NCBI RefSeq assembly: GCF_000346465.2
Contig: NC_034015.1
Location: 9,294,923 to 9,358,922, forward strand
Direction: 5' to 3'
DNA length: 64,000 bases
Source of the DNA: Prunus persica
Taxonomy: Eukaryota > Streptophyta > Magnoliopsida > Rosales > Rosaceae
The position numbers and the translations under genes are program-made. How positions within the stretch are numbered: the first letter of the stretch is position 1; every line of letters starts with the position of its first letter. The notes under the pieces were generated by a model. It saw only the letters and a list, made by a program, of their open reading frames with translations, did not search any database and was not told the DNA's origin. This document shows positions 35,924-47,776 of the stretch, piece by piece.

Positions 35924-38900
35924 TAGTGGCGGACCTGTGCAGGCACAAGGAGGTGCATCTGCACCTCTGGTGGCCGGAGAAGTCCATTACAAGAGCTGAA
36001 ATTGCACCTCTGCTTCAGAAATGAGATGCACAGAACCTGTTCGACGAAATGCCCAAACCACCTGGGCTGGGACAGTCTTTCGTTGTGCGCTTGTTTTTTT
36101 TTAAATACAGCCTGGCCAAAACAACGTCGTTTTGGACCAAGCTTTAAAAGAGGCGCTGATGTGTTTTTATTTTTGTTTTTTTATTTTTTATAATCCTGGC
36201 CAAAACGACGTCGTTTTGGACCAGGGTTTTTTTATTAAAAAAACGTAAAAATATAAGGAAACTGCTGTGCTGCTAGGCCATTTTATTGGGCTTTTTAATT
36301 TATATTATTCCTTACTTAATTGGGTTTCCATTTTTTATAATTCCTTACTTAATTGGGTTTTAAGTGAGAGTTATCTTTATTCAATTGGGTTTTGGGAATT
36401 CCTTATTTAATTGGGTTTCTATTTTTTATAATTCCTTACTTAATTGAGTTTTAAGTGAGAGTTATCTTTATTCAATTGGGTTTTGGGAATTCCTTATTTA
36501 ATTGGGATTGGAATTCTCTATATAAAGGATCAATTTATTCAATTGTGTATACATCACAAGAATCCTACATTTTTTCTTCTTCTTGAGTAATGGAACGGTA
36601 CTTTCAGAGAAAGAGTATAAATCCTCCTTCAAATAATCTGAGTAGTTCAAATCCTCCCTCAAATAATCCAGCTAGTTCCAACCCTCCTTCAAATAATCCA
36701 GCTAGTTCAAATAAACCTTCAAATAATCCGCCTAGTTCACATCCTCCCTTGAATTATTCGGGTAGTCCAAAACGTTTGCAAGTCACTGAGTTGGATGAAA
36801 TATTGGCTAATCTTCCTGCAGACCCTGGACTTAGACCTCCAATGAATTATTATAATCCCAATTTTCTAGAACAAATTCGAAGAGCCTATCTGCAAAGGGG
36901 TCCTGTCAGCCAAAAAGCCAAAACGACATGCCTCAAACACTTATGGGAGAGAGTAATCGACGCTTTCTTGTGAAATGGTTTGATTCATTTGTTTGGTTGG
37001 AGTATAGTAAAGAGAAAGATGCTGCATTTTGTTTTCATTGTTATCTTTTTAAATGTGACTTTGATAAACAAGGAAAGGCTAGAAGCGATGTCTTCACTGA
37101 GAAAGGGTTTAAAAATTGGAGGAAGGGACCCGAGAATTTTAGGGACCATGTTGGACAAGTTGGAAGTCTTCACAATAAAGCTACACAACATTGTACATAT
37201 TTAATGAATCAGAAGCAACACATTATTGCTCCTACAATTCAAAAAGTCTTCACAATAAGTCTTCTCTAGTATATTGCTCCTACAATTCAAAAAGATCTTA
37301 TCAATTCTTGTGCCGCTGAAACCATTGATGCAATTATTAGTGATATGGACGATGCATTCTTTTCTATATTGGTAGATAAATCACGTGATGTTTCAATAAG
37401 AGAGAAAATGTCAGTGGTGTTGCGTTATGTGAACAAAAAAGGGCAAGTAATTGAAAGGTTTGTGGGTGTCCAATATGCCTCTGATACAACTAGTAGCAAA
37501 TTGAAAGAAGCAATTGAGCAGTTGATTTCTTCAACAAATTTGAGCATGTCCAGGCTACGAGGACAGGGGTATGATGGCGCTAGTAATATGAGAGGTGAGC
37601 TCAATGGTCTTAAAACACAGATTTTGAGAGAATATCCTCTAGCATATTATGTCCATTGTTTTGCACATCAACTACAACTAGCTCTTGTTGTCGTGGCAAA
37701 GGGAAATGAAAACATTGCTACTTTCTTCACAACGGCTAGTAGTGTCGTAAATATTATTGGAGCATCGTGTAAGCGTCGTGATGCACTTAGAGAGCAACAA
37801 CAAAAAGATATTATGAAAACTCTTGAAATTGATGATCTTGAAACGGGGCGAAGGTTAAATCAAGAGACTACTCTCAAACGTCCTTGTGATACACGTTGGA
37901 ACTCACATTATGATACTTTACTTAGTATTAATATTATGTTTCATCCCGTGGTGAAGGTGCTTGAATGGATTGTTGATGATGTCAACCAAGATAATTTAGG
38001 TGAAGCAAATAGGTTGTTGAAAGAAATACAAACTTTTAACTTTGTGTTTCACTTATATTTGATGAGATTTATATTGGGAATCACAAATGATTTATCAAAG
38101 GCATTACAAAAGAAAGATCAAGATATTGTGAATGCGATGATGTTGGTCCAAAGATATAAGCAAAAGCTACAATCCGTGAGGATGATGACTTTGATAATTT
38201 GCTCAGGGAAGTATCAATATTTTGTGGTAAAAATGATATTGACGTTCCTAACATGGATGATTTATTTGTACCACAAGGGAGATCAAGACGTAAAGCTCAG
38301 AAAATCACAAACCGCCAGTATTATCGTGTGGACTTATTTCTTACTATCATTGATAAGCAACTAGTGGAATTGAATAATCGCTTCACTGAGGTAAATACTG
38401 AATTGCTTCTTTGTATGGCATGTTTGAGTCCGGCTTATAATTTTGCAGCTTTTGACAAACAGAAAATACTTCATTTTGCTAAATTTTACCCTCAAGAATT
38501 TAATGACCGAGACCTCATGAAGCTTGAGACCACTTGGGCTTTAGATTGTTGATATGCAGAGCATCACAGAGTTTTCATTATGAACGGAATTATTGATCTA
38601 GCAGAAAAATTGGGTGAAATACAGAAAAGGAGTAGAATATACAACTATGTGTATTACTTCTTACATTGGCTTTAGTTTTACCCGTTGCAACTGCTTCGGT
38701 TGAGAGAGCTTTTTCAGCTATGAATATTGTGAAAACACCATTGCATAACAAAATAGGGAATCAATGGTTGAGTGATAGCTTGGTTGTTTACATTGAGAAA
38801 GATGTTTTTTCTTGTATTAGTAATGCAAATATAATGCGATGTTTTCATGATATGAAACCTCGTCGGCAACAATTGTAGGTTAATTGTAATGTTATTATTT

Positions 38901-39020
38901 TAATTAATTATGAATAACATTAGTATTGTTTAAATTATAAGGATGTTTAGTTGTTTTTTTGTTTTTTTTTTTTTTGGGTTTTGAGCTCTTAGCTTTTAAA
39001 TATTGCACCTCCGTTGAAAA
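35924..39020 (+). mobile_element. hAT transposon, copy A, 3' terminus deleted
   Basis: The 5' end TAGTGGCGGACC matches the CAGTGGCGGACC end of the inverted sister copy at 41959-45189. The 3' end stops at CCGTTGAAAA. The last roughly 20 bases, including the CGCCGCTG terminus, are missing. About 50 bases of host sequence (equivalent to 8357-8406 in copy 1) are also gone, so a deletion removed the junction. Confidence 0.85.
36590..38878 (+). pseudogene. hAT transposase (TTF zinc finger / DUF4371 / hATC type), copy A
   Basis: DNA transposase of the ZMYM1-like plant hAT group. ATG at 36590 opens a low-complexity N-terminus of five or so 11-residue PSNNPASSNPP repeats encoded by 33-bp DNA repeats (about 36617-36755). 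Next come a TTF-type zinc finger (WLEYSKEKDAAFCFHCYLF, about 37000), the DUF4371/RNase-H-like core with LVDKSRDVS (37372) and RGQGYDGASNM (37560), and a hATC dimerisation end (LPVATASVERAFSAMN, 38676) to the stop at 38878. Frames are broken at about 36930, 37210-37280, 38180 and 38540-38660. Compared with copy B it lacks a stretch of a few hundred bases after the zinc finger, replaced by a short direct repeat of ATTGCTCCTACAATTC. Confidence 0.9.
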
Positions 39021-40387
39021 ACGAGAGTGACAATAAAAATATTCTGAAAAAATTGTCGTCTGCTAAATCTTTCACTCCCCAAACTTCAAAAAATGATTTT
39101 GCCTTTCATGAATTGGAGAGCGATTAGTTAATTAAAATATTAAACCTCAATCTTTGGTCACTAATGGATAGGCAACGGTACACTTGATGTTCTAAGAATT
39201 ATCCAACATTTATAATTAAGTAAACATAAAACTAGTTCGAAACGAAACTAGAAATATAATTCTTCAATTATGCCAAAGATCAAGATCTATTTGAGAAGTG
39301 AATTTTTATTGTAAATTTACTTACAAACGACGTGATTTTTTAAAATTATAAAACGATATTTTAAATTACTCTAATATACGAAGACGTGGATCAAACTCGG
39401 GTGCAAGGGGGCATATTGCGTTGGCAAAATGATATGATATTTGCAAAGCTATTTCTATAGTGGGACAATTCATCTATAAGAAAGCTACGCCGCTACAATT
39501 TGACTAGCCACTACTAGGTATCATACTCATCACAAATATGTATCATCCTTGAGTTCATATGAGTGGAACACAACAAACAATTAACTTATTAGCAATCCAA
39601 CTCCTACAGGACCTCAAGCATGAATTCTGCTCGTACTTATCCGAACCTGTCAAACCAACTAACTAGTGACAAATGAGGGGAAAAGGGCAAAATGTTGGTG
39701 CTCAATGCCAGAACAACTATTCAGTCGACTTACCCAAATCCATATTAAAGCCAAAATTGTTATGACATTATTGCTCCCTAAAAAGTAGATGCAATGATAT
39801 TTCTTTCCCAAGAGAAAATATGATACTTCTTGTACCGTTAGAAATCAAGTTCGTGAGAACTAAACTTTGAACATTATGACATGTTACTCTATGATAAGTT
39901 TTATAAAATTTGCTACACCTTGTTGAGAGATGAGACATTCGCACAGGGTAAAGCTATACGCGAGACTAAGGATTTAAATGTTTTGGTTGTTTTGGTTGAT
40001 TTCGATTTAGCGGTAGGCTAGCATAGTAAGGTCAAAGACGGAGAGCTCATTAGGTCATCTTAATTATTTGTTTTTTTTTTATCAATTAAATTCACTCGTA
40101 GTGTTGAGTTTTGAACCTACTTCAATTTGAAATCCTGAGTCCGTCTCTGCTTGAGAGATATCGGATTGGAATTTTAAGGAGCTTGTTTCATGAATTAAGG
40201 ATTTAGATATTATAGTAACAGGGGAAGACACTGTAAGAGACTTTGGATTTTGACTGTTTTGGTTTTTGGATGCTTGGTGGGGTTTATATAAGATTGAACC
40301 AACATGAGGCTATTGTTCAAATAATTGTCCATAATAAATTTGGTTGAAATTGATCTGAGTTGGTGCAAAAAGCTACCCCTAAAGTAT
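39021..40387. other. End of duplicated segment and intergenic sequence
   Basis: Homology to copy 1 (8407-8956) runs to about 39600. Beyond that the sequence is AT-rich with no recognisable gene. Confidence 0.5.
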
Positions 40388-40390
40388 TAA

Positions 40391-41141
40391 GGCCATCTCC
40401 AACCATGTTGGAGCTAAATTCAAATTTTCACCCTCCAAAATACAACTATTCATGTATTTTCATGACTCAAAATTTTTTTTCCTTCAACCTTGCAGACTCA
40501 TAATTTGAGTCCACAACTTTATTAAATTATTTAAGAATGATTAACCTGTAAATTTTTTTTCTCGTTAATTTTTCTTGACATTATTTTTGTTTCAACATTC
40601 GTGATTTAATTTTCTAAACATTTTAACCTAAAAAAATTAAAATTCCAAAATATAATAGGATTTCACTTAAAAATAAAAACAAGTACAACACCATACTTAT
40701 GCCCGGAATAATTCGAACCCTTCATTGAAGCTATTGCCATTTAAATCTGAATTTGAACCGTTGAATGTGAAATACAAATATAGATGTTGGAATATTTATA
40801 AATAAATAAATAAATAAATAAAAAACAGCACGGCATGTATTTGAAAATATGACCTTTGGTCAGCTTCAAAATGTCATGCGGGCCAGCTTGTTGCACAAGT
40901 TGCTGGCAGACAGCAAAATGCACATGGGGCTCATCAATTTTTGGTGTTCACGTGGGTTTCAAGCCAGAAAAAGCCGATTTCGGGCCCATAAAAAATATCA
41001 GTCCAGGCAATACTTGGGGTGGAATTCCACCTAAAATTTGAGATTTCTCAAATTTCCACCCCCCAAAATAAATGGGTTGGATAAGTTTTTTGAACTCAAA
41101 ACCTATAATTTGAGTTTCCACCCATTGGGTTGGAGATGGCC
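40391..41141. mobile_element. MITE, 751 bp, TAA target duplication
   Basis: Perfect 14-bp terminal inverted repeats GGCCATCTCCAACC / GGTTGGAGATGGCC are flanked by TAA (40388-40390 and 41142-41144). This is the pattern of PIF/Harbinger-derived MITEs. It is non-coding; short frames on both strands overlap and resemble nothing known. Confidence 0.85.
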
Positions 41142-41580
41142 TAAATGTGGGGTATTGCATTTCTGTATTTCTCTTTTTTGCTTATTTGAACATTAAATTT
41201 TCTTGCTTTTAGTCTTGAATCGAGGAGGGTGAGAGTTGGACTCTGATTCTTAAATATGGCTTCAAAATTTGATGATCTAAGTGTGGGGATGGCATGCATT
41301 AACCTTCAACAACATTGAAGGTTAAGATTACGTAGCAACAACCATCCTTGTGGTCCTGCTAGCTGCACCTGCGGAGAATGATGGTTACAATTATTAGCAG
41401 ACTCCTCCTTCGTGCAAAAAGATCTAAGACAATAAATCGCAAAATACAAAAACTTTCTCTTTCCTTTTTGAAAAAAGAACCATCATTAGCCCATTCATTT
41501 TTCTAATGTAAGAATGTTTCCTAATATGAGAAAAAAAAATTGTCTCCTTTTCCCACTTGGACAAGGTGTTATGAGTAGGC

Positions 41581-41588
41581 TATAAAAT
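41581..41588 (+). promoter_or_regulatory. TATA box of the SKP1-like gene
   Basis: TATAAAAT lies 116 bases before the ATG at 41704, a usual spacing for a short plant 5' UTR. Confidence 0.6.
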
Positions 41589-41958
41589 CATGCCAAGTCT
41601 TTGAAACTCAAATAACTCAACTCTTCAACTTCCAAAGCCAAAAAAGAAAAACTCTCCTAAGTCTTCAACTTAAAGACTTAGTTAATATTACAAGACCAAA
41701 ACAATGGCCTCTGACGAGATGAAGAAGATAACCCTAAAGAGCGACGATAACCAGACCTTCGAGGTGGAGGTGGCTGTGGCCATGCAGTTGCAAACCATCA
41801 AGCACATGGTGGAGGACGACTGTGCCGACGATGCGATACCTCTACCAAATGTGACTAGCAGCGCCCTAGCGAAGGTGATCGAGTACTGCAAGAAGCACCA
41901 TGAAGAGGATGCCGATGTCAATAACAAAGAGAGTCTCAAGAGCTGGATGCTGAGTTAA

Positions 41959-44900
41959 CAGCGGCGGATCCAGGAATTTTTCAACGGAGGTGCAATTTTA
42001 AAAGCTAAGAGCTCAAAACCCAAAAATAAAACAAAAAACCAAAAAAATAAAAAAAAGACAACTAAACATCCTTATAATTTAAACAATACTAATGTTATTC
42101 ATAATTAATTAAAATAATAACATTACAATTAACCTACAATTGTTGCCGACGAGGTTTCATATCATGAAAACGTCGCATTATATTTGCATTACTAATACAA
42201 GAAAAAATATCTTTCTCAATGTAAACAACCAAGCTATCACTCAAGCATTGATTCCCCATTTTGTTACGCAATGGTGTTCTCACAATATTCATAGCTGAAA
42301 AAGCTCTCTCAACCGAAGCAGTTGTAACGGGTAAAACTAAAGCCAATATAAGAAGTAAATACACATAGTTGTATATTCTACTCCTTCCTGTATTCACCAA
42401 TTTTTCTGCCAGATCAGTAATTCCGTTCAATGATGAAAACTCTGTGATGCTCTGCATATCAACAATATAAAGCCCAAGTTGATCTTCAAGCTTCATGAGG
42501 TCTCAGTCATTAAATTCTTGAGGGTAAAATTTAGCAAAACGAAGTATTTTCTGTTTTTGTCAAAAGCTGCAAAAGTATAAGCCGGACTCAAACATACCAT
42601 ACAAAGAAGCAATTCAGTATTTACCTCAGTGAAGTGATTATTCAATTCCACTAGTTGCTTATCAATGATAGTAAGAAATAAGTCCACACGATAATAATGG
42701 CGGTTTGTGATTTTCTGAGCTTTACGTCTTGATCTCCCTTGTGGTAGAAATAAATCATCCATGTTAGGAACGTCAATATCATTTTTACCACAAAATATTG
42801 ATACTTCCCTGAGCAAATCATCAAAGTCATCATCCCTCACGGATTGTAGCGTTTGCTTACATCTTTGGACCAACATTATCGCATTCACAATATCTTGATC
42901 TTTCTTTTGTAATGCCTTTGACAAATCATTTGTGATTCCCAATATAAATCTCATCAAATATAAGTGAAACACAAAGTCAAAAGTTTGTATTTCTTTCAAC
43001 AACCTATTTGCTTCACCTAAATTATCTTGGTTGACATCATCAATAATCCATTGAAGCACCTTCACAACGGGATGAAACATAATATTAATACTAAGTAAAG
43101 TATCATAATGTGAGTTCCAACGTGTATCACAAGGACGTTTAAGAGTAGTCTCTTGATTTAACCCTCGCCCCGTTTCAAGATCATCAATTTCAAGAGTTTC
43201 CATAATATCTTTTTGTTGTTGCTCTCTAAGTGCATCACGACTCTTACACGATGCTCCAATAATATTTACGACACTACTAGCTGTTGTGAAGAAAGTAGCA
43301 ATGTTTTCATTTCCCTTTGCGACGGCTACAAGAGCTAGTTGTAGTTGATGTGCAAAACAATGGACATAATACGCTTGAGGATATTCTCTCAAAATCTGTG
43401 TTTTAAGACCATTGAGCTCACCTCTCATATTACTAGCGCCATCATACCCTTGTCCTCGTAGCCTGGACATGTTCAAATTTGTTGAAGAAATCAACTGCTC
43501 AATTGCCTCTTTCAATTTGCTACTAGTCGTATCAGAGACATATTGGACACCCACAAACCTTCCAATTACTTGCCCTTTTTTGTTCACATAACGCAACACC
43601 ACTGCCATTTGCTCTCTTATTGAAACATCACGTGATTCATCTACTAATATAGAAAAGAATGCATCGTCCATATCACTAATAATTGCATCAATGGTTTCAG
43701 CGGCACAAGAATTGATAAGATCTTTTTGAATTGTAGGAGCAATATACTTGAGATTCCTTGGAGCGTTTTCAAACACAACGACACAAACTTTCTCATCATG
43801 ATTGGCAAAAAATGCAAAAGTTCCACATAATTACCCTTATTGCTAGATGTTTCGCTTTCATCATGGCCACGAAAAGGAAGACCTTGTCGCAATAAATATC
43901 TAGTGCAATCAAGTGCGGCAGTTAATAAAATGCGATAATTAATACGAGCTTGGTCTGTCTGCTTGATCACAATGGTTTCAACATGTTGCTTCTGATTCAT
44001 TAAATCTGTACAATGTTGTGTAGCTTTATTGTGAAGACTTCTAACTTGTCCAACATGGTCCCTAAAATTCTCGGGTCCCTTCCTCCAATTTTTAAACCCT
44101 TTCTCAATGAAGACATCGCTTCCAGCCTTTCCTTGTTTATCAAAGTCGCATTTAAAAAGATAACAATGAAGACAAAATGCAGCATCTTTCTCTTTACTAT
44201 ACTGCAACCAAACAAATGAATCAAACCATTTCACAAGAAAGTATCGATTACTCTCCCCCATAAGTGTTTGAGGTATGTCGTTTTGGCTGACAAGGACCCC
44301 TTTGCAGATAGGCTCTTCGAATTTGTTCTCGAAAATTGAGATTATAATAATTCATTGGAGGTCTAAGTCCAGGGTCTGCAGGAAGATTAGCCAATATTTC
44401 ATCCAATTCAGTGACTTGCAAACGTTTTGGACTACCCGAATTATTCAAGGGAGGATGTGAAGTAGGCGGATTATTTGAAGGTTGATTTGAACTAGCTGGA
44501 TTATTTGAAGGAGGGTTGGAACTAGCTGGATTATTTGAGGGAGGATTTGAACTACTCGGATTATTTGAAGGAGGATTTAAACTCTTTCTCTGAAAGTACC
44601 GTTCCATTACTCAAGAAGAAGAAAAAACGTAGGATTCTTGTGATGCATACACAATTGAATAAATTGGTCCTTTATATAGAGAATTCCAATCCCAATTAAA
44701 TAAGGAATTCCCAAAACCCAATTGAATAAAGATAACTCTCACTTAAAACCCAATTAAGTAAGGAATTATAAAAAATGAAAACCCAATTAAGTAAGGAATA
44801 ATATAAATTAAAAAGCCCAATAGAATGGCCCAGCAGCACAGCAGTTTCCTTATATTTTTACGTTTTTTTAAAAAAAAAAACCCTGGTCCAAAACGACGTC

Positions 44901-45189
44901 GTTTTGGCTAGGTTTTAAAAAAAAAAAAAACACATCAACTCCTCTTTTAAAGCCTAGTCCAAAACGACGTCTTTTGGCTAGGCTGTGTTAAAAAAAAAAA
45001 AAAAAAAAAAAAGCGCGCGCAGTGCACAGCGATGCAACTCTCCCAACCCAGGTGATTTGGGCATTTCGTTGAACGGGTTCTGTGCATCTCATTTATGAAG
45101 CAGAGGTGCAATTCCAGCTGTTGTAATGGACTTTTCCGGCGACCGGAGGTGCACCTGCACCTCCTTGCGCCTGCACAGGTCCGCCACTG
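41959..45189 (-). mobile_element. hAT transposon, copy B, both termini present
   Basis: Ends CAGCGGCGGATCC (left) and GGTCCGCCACTG (right) are the hAT-type inverted termini. The right flank is TTTGTGAA. The left flank ends TTAA, which equals TTTGTGAA minus an internal TGTG. An 8-bp duplication with a small later deletion would therefore explain the site. It lies inside the SKP1-like gene, in the opposite orientation to copy A, 2.9 kb from it. Confidence 0.85.
42134..44607 (-). pseudogene. hAT transposase, copy B
   Basis: Same protein as copy A and more complete. The ATG is at 44607, with the 11-residue PSNNPASSNPP-type repeats. The TTF zinc finger (WLQYSKEKDAAFCLHCYLF) is in the frame 44261-43644. 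The long core frame 43776-42493 (427 residues) contains LVDESRDVS, RGQGYDGASNM, HCFAHQLQLALVA and CDTRWNSHYD. The hATC end (LPVTTASVERAFSAMN) is in 42496-42134. Breaks at about 44260, 43770 and 42510 mean several indels separate the frames. Pieces overlap by only a few bases, so decay is modest. I cannot exclude that one break is an intron. Confidence 0.9.
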
Positions 45190-45405
45190 TTTGTGAAGGT
45201 GGACTTGAGCAAGCTATTTGACCTAATCTTGGCTGCAAACTATTTGGACATCAAGAGCCTATTGGATTTGACTTGCCAGACTGTGGCGGACATGATCAAG
45301 GACAAGACACCTGAAGAGATCCGTGTGATCTTCAACATCGAGAATGATTTTACGCCTGAGGAAGAAAAGGAGATTCGTAAGGAAAATGAGTGGGCATTCG
45401 AGTGA

Positions 45406-47776
45406 GAGAGTTAGACAACCCTTACATGCCTATTATTATTAGATAATTGTACTTTTTGTCTAGTCTGGACTATTATGTTGCTTCTAGTTATAATTCAACT
45501 GGGTTTTATTTATTTATTTAAGTTTTTTGTTAGGATGATTGCTTACATGTAACTAAGATTTCTGCAAAACCTCTTTTCTCAAATATGTCTAATGATACAA
45601 GAGTTATGTCTCCCTTCTTCTTTTTTCTCGATAAATTCTTAACATATCACAGATCTTAGAAATTAATCATATAATAATTAACTTTTTTTTTTTTTGCTTG
45701 AGGAGAATTAATGTTGTAAAATATAAGGGTGAGCTGTGGGTAGCTCTTATCCTATGCCAACATTGTACGTATGAGGTACGGTTGCTGAGCTGTTGTTTGA
45801 GCAGCAAGGGTGCCTTGAGTGATTGTAGAAGATCCATGGGTGTGCTGAGCATTTCTGTTAGTGCAAGAAGAATGGGTGTGTGAAGGAAACACAATCAGCA
45901 CATACAAAATTTAAATAAAATAAAAAAAAAAGGGAAAATTGTCATCCTAGTTTGTAAACCAATTCATACCTGCTCACAAAGATGACCTAGTCAGTCTGCC
46001 CAATTCTAATCTTCCATCATCACCACGCATGACCACAGCTGTTCCAAGTTCCAACAATCTTCAAAATTGCTCGGCATTTTACACATTGAACCTTTTTTTT
46101 TTTTTCTTAACATGACTCTCTCAAGTCTCAACATACATCCATTCTTTTTGGCTTGTTTCCCTTCAGCCTCCCCATCGAATTTGTTTGCCCTGCCATTTCT
46201 AATGGCCAATGGTCGGCCCCAACCAAAGTCGTTCTCATAAATGACTTCAGTTTGCGGATGGCTGATGGTTTGAAGAGGAAAACTCGATATCTCAAGACTT
46301 CGTTGCTAGTCAAACTTGAGATATCGAGTTTTCCACTTCAACCCATCATCCATTCGCAAACTCGCCAATGCAATGTGGGACGTCGTTGTTTACTGGCGAA
46401 ACGACTCGAAAAACCCGCATTGGATATAATCGCAGCGTACAGAATGCTTGAGGGATTTTGGAATGGAGTTTACACTCTGTTTGAATGAGGGACTTAGAGA
46501 TGGGATTTGGGGAATGTGGCACTTGAAAGTTCCATATGAAAGAGGATTTCAGAAATTCTGTGCAACTTGAAAGAGGAACTTTGGGAGGCTAAAGTCCCAT
46601 GAGTAAGTAACACCTCAATAGGCGTTACTTCGCAAAGACCTTTACGCGAGTGAGATTTCTGTAATGCAAAGATGAAGAAGAAGAAGAGAAGGAAAAATAA
46701 CAGACGACGGATTTTTTTAAAAAAAAAAAGAAGACGACGAAGATTTTGGTGGAAGGTTTTGGATACTTGGTGGGGGGTTTTATATAAGATTGAGTACTCT
46801 TACACCATGATCCCTCCGGGTATATATAAGTCAGCATGCTGCAGCAACTGATGAGCCAATAAGAACCAATCCTGGTGTTCCGCTGCAATATTAATGCTGG
46901 CAGTAGTGGTAGGTAGACCACACTGAGACTGAAAACCATTCATGGTGCATGCGTGCTCCATAATTCTATTCAGTTCTTCTTTTCAGCTTCCTCCATCAAG
47001 GATTGTAGTGATGGATAGAAGAACACTTGTGTTTTTCAAACATCCACACAACCAATTACAACCAAAAAATTTCAAATATCCACTCCACATCACCAATGAT
47101 GATAACAGAAACAGAAAGCTTAGATGGGATGGTGTATAAGTTTTGCGTGTCTTGAAGCCAACAAAATTGAAAGCTTCGTGTAACCCAGCAAAGCAATTAC
47201 ATATTAATGCTGGTTGCAATAGCAGTAGCAGTAGGTGAGTCACGCAAAGAGTGAAGAAAAGGAAACCAAAGAGCAACTGGACGTGGGTTGGGTTTAGGTG
47301 GAAGGGGGAAAGAGCAAGGCAGGGGTGGTATAGAAAATATTAGAATTCTTAGATAGTTGTTTTTTTGGGTTGGGTCCATGCGGTGGATGTGTGGCTTCCA
47401 CGTCAGTATGCAAATAGGGTCTTACGCTTGCCACACCACCAATTTAACAGAAAATAAAACATCACCAGACGAGACCTAAATCTCGTTCTTGTTAAATTGC
47501 TTGTTCAAACACACCATAAGCGGAACCAAAAAAGAAATCAATAGCTTTTGTCTCTTAATCATGATTTACAGGACCATAAACTTTAGTCATTGCCTCTTTT
47601 TTCCCCCCTCCTATCTTGATCTGAATATAGGAATCCATTAACAGGAGCACCAGAGTGCTCAGCCCAAGCAACCAATACACCAACAGCAGGTTACATTGTT
47701 AGAACTTCCCAAATTGCCTAATTTCATAGTTGTAAAACGAACATTTAAATACTTCCGAAACTGCGACTGAATTCTG
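45406..47776. other. Intergenic region with a strong hairpin
   Basis: Apart from the hairpin at 46250-46361, no gene was recognised. Around 47093-47145 there is an imperfect copy of a 50-base stretch found in MAM33 intron 2 (49913-49965). Short frames here are unsupported. Confidence 0.5.
46250..46361. ncRNA. 112-nt near-perfect hairpin, candidate small-RNA precursor
   Basis: Arms 46250-46296 and 46315-46361 are inverted repeats of 47 bases with four mismatches, around an 18-base loop. The innermost 20 bases of each arm (GGAAAACTCGATATCTCAAG on the left) pair perfectly. Arm and loop lengths fit a plant MIRNA foldback or a small inverted duplication. I see no flanking target duplication that would mark a MITE, and I do not recognise a known miRNA. 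The strand of any transcript is unknown. Confidence 0.45.

Larger units (their letters stand above)
20703..39600. repeat. Segmental duplication, copy 2 (partner at 498-8956)
   Basis: Same order and orientation as copy 1 but expanded to 18.9 kb by a copia element (21839-28245), a Mutator-like element (30952-35380), a hAT element (35924-39020) and a 235-bp tandem duplication (28258-28735). An extra stretch of about 180 bases at 29104-29283 is missing from copy 1, where ACAAG microhomology at the join suggests a deletion. No host gene is recognised in the shared parts (20703-21838, 28736-30951, 35381-35923, 39021-39600). Confidence 0.85.
41704..45405 (+). pseudogene. SKP1-like gene split by a hAT insertion
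   Basis: SKP1 proteins link CUL1 to F-box proteins in SCF ubiquitin ligases. The 5' part (41704-41950) opens [20 protein letters not shown] and has the POZ-fold motifs [20 protein letters not shown] and [11 protein letters not shown]. The 3' part (45190-45405) resumes at FVKVD and continues with [39 protein letters not shown] and the conserved C-terminal ENEWAFE. The two parts together match the usual length of about 160 residues. The 3.2 kb between them is a complete hAT element. Just before it, KSW is followed by a frame lacking one G relative to the expected TGG GAT GCT GAG, so a frameshift adds to the insertion. The reading ends at TAA (41956-41958). Confidence 0.9.
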
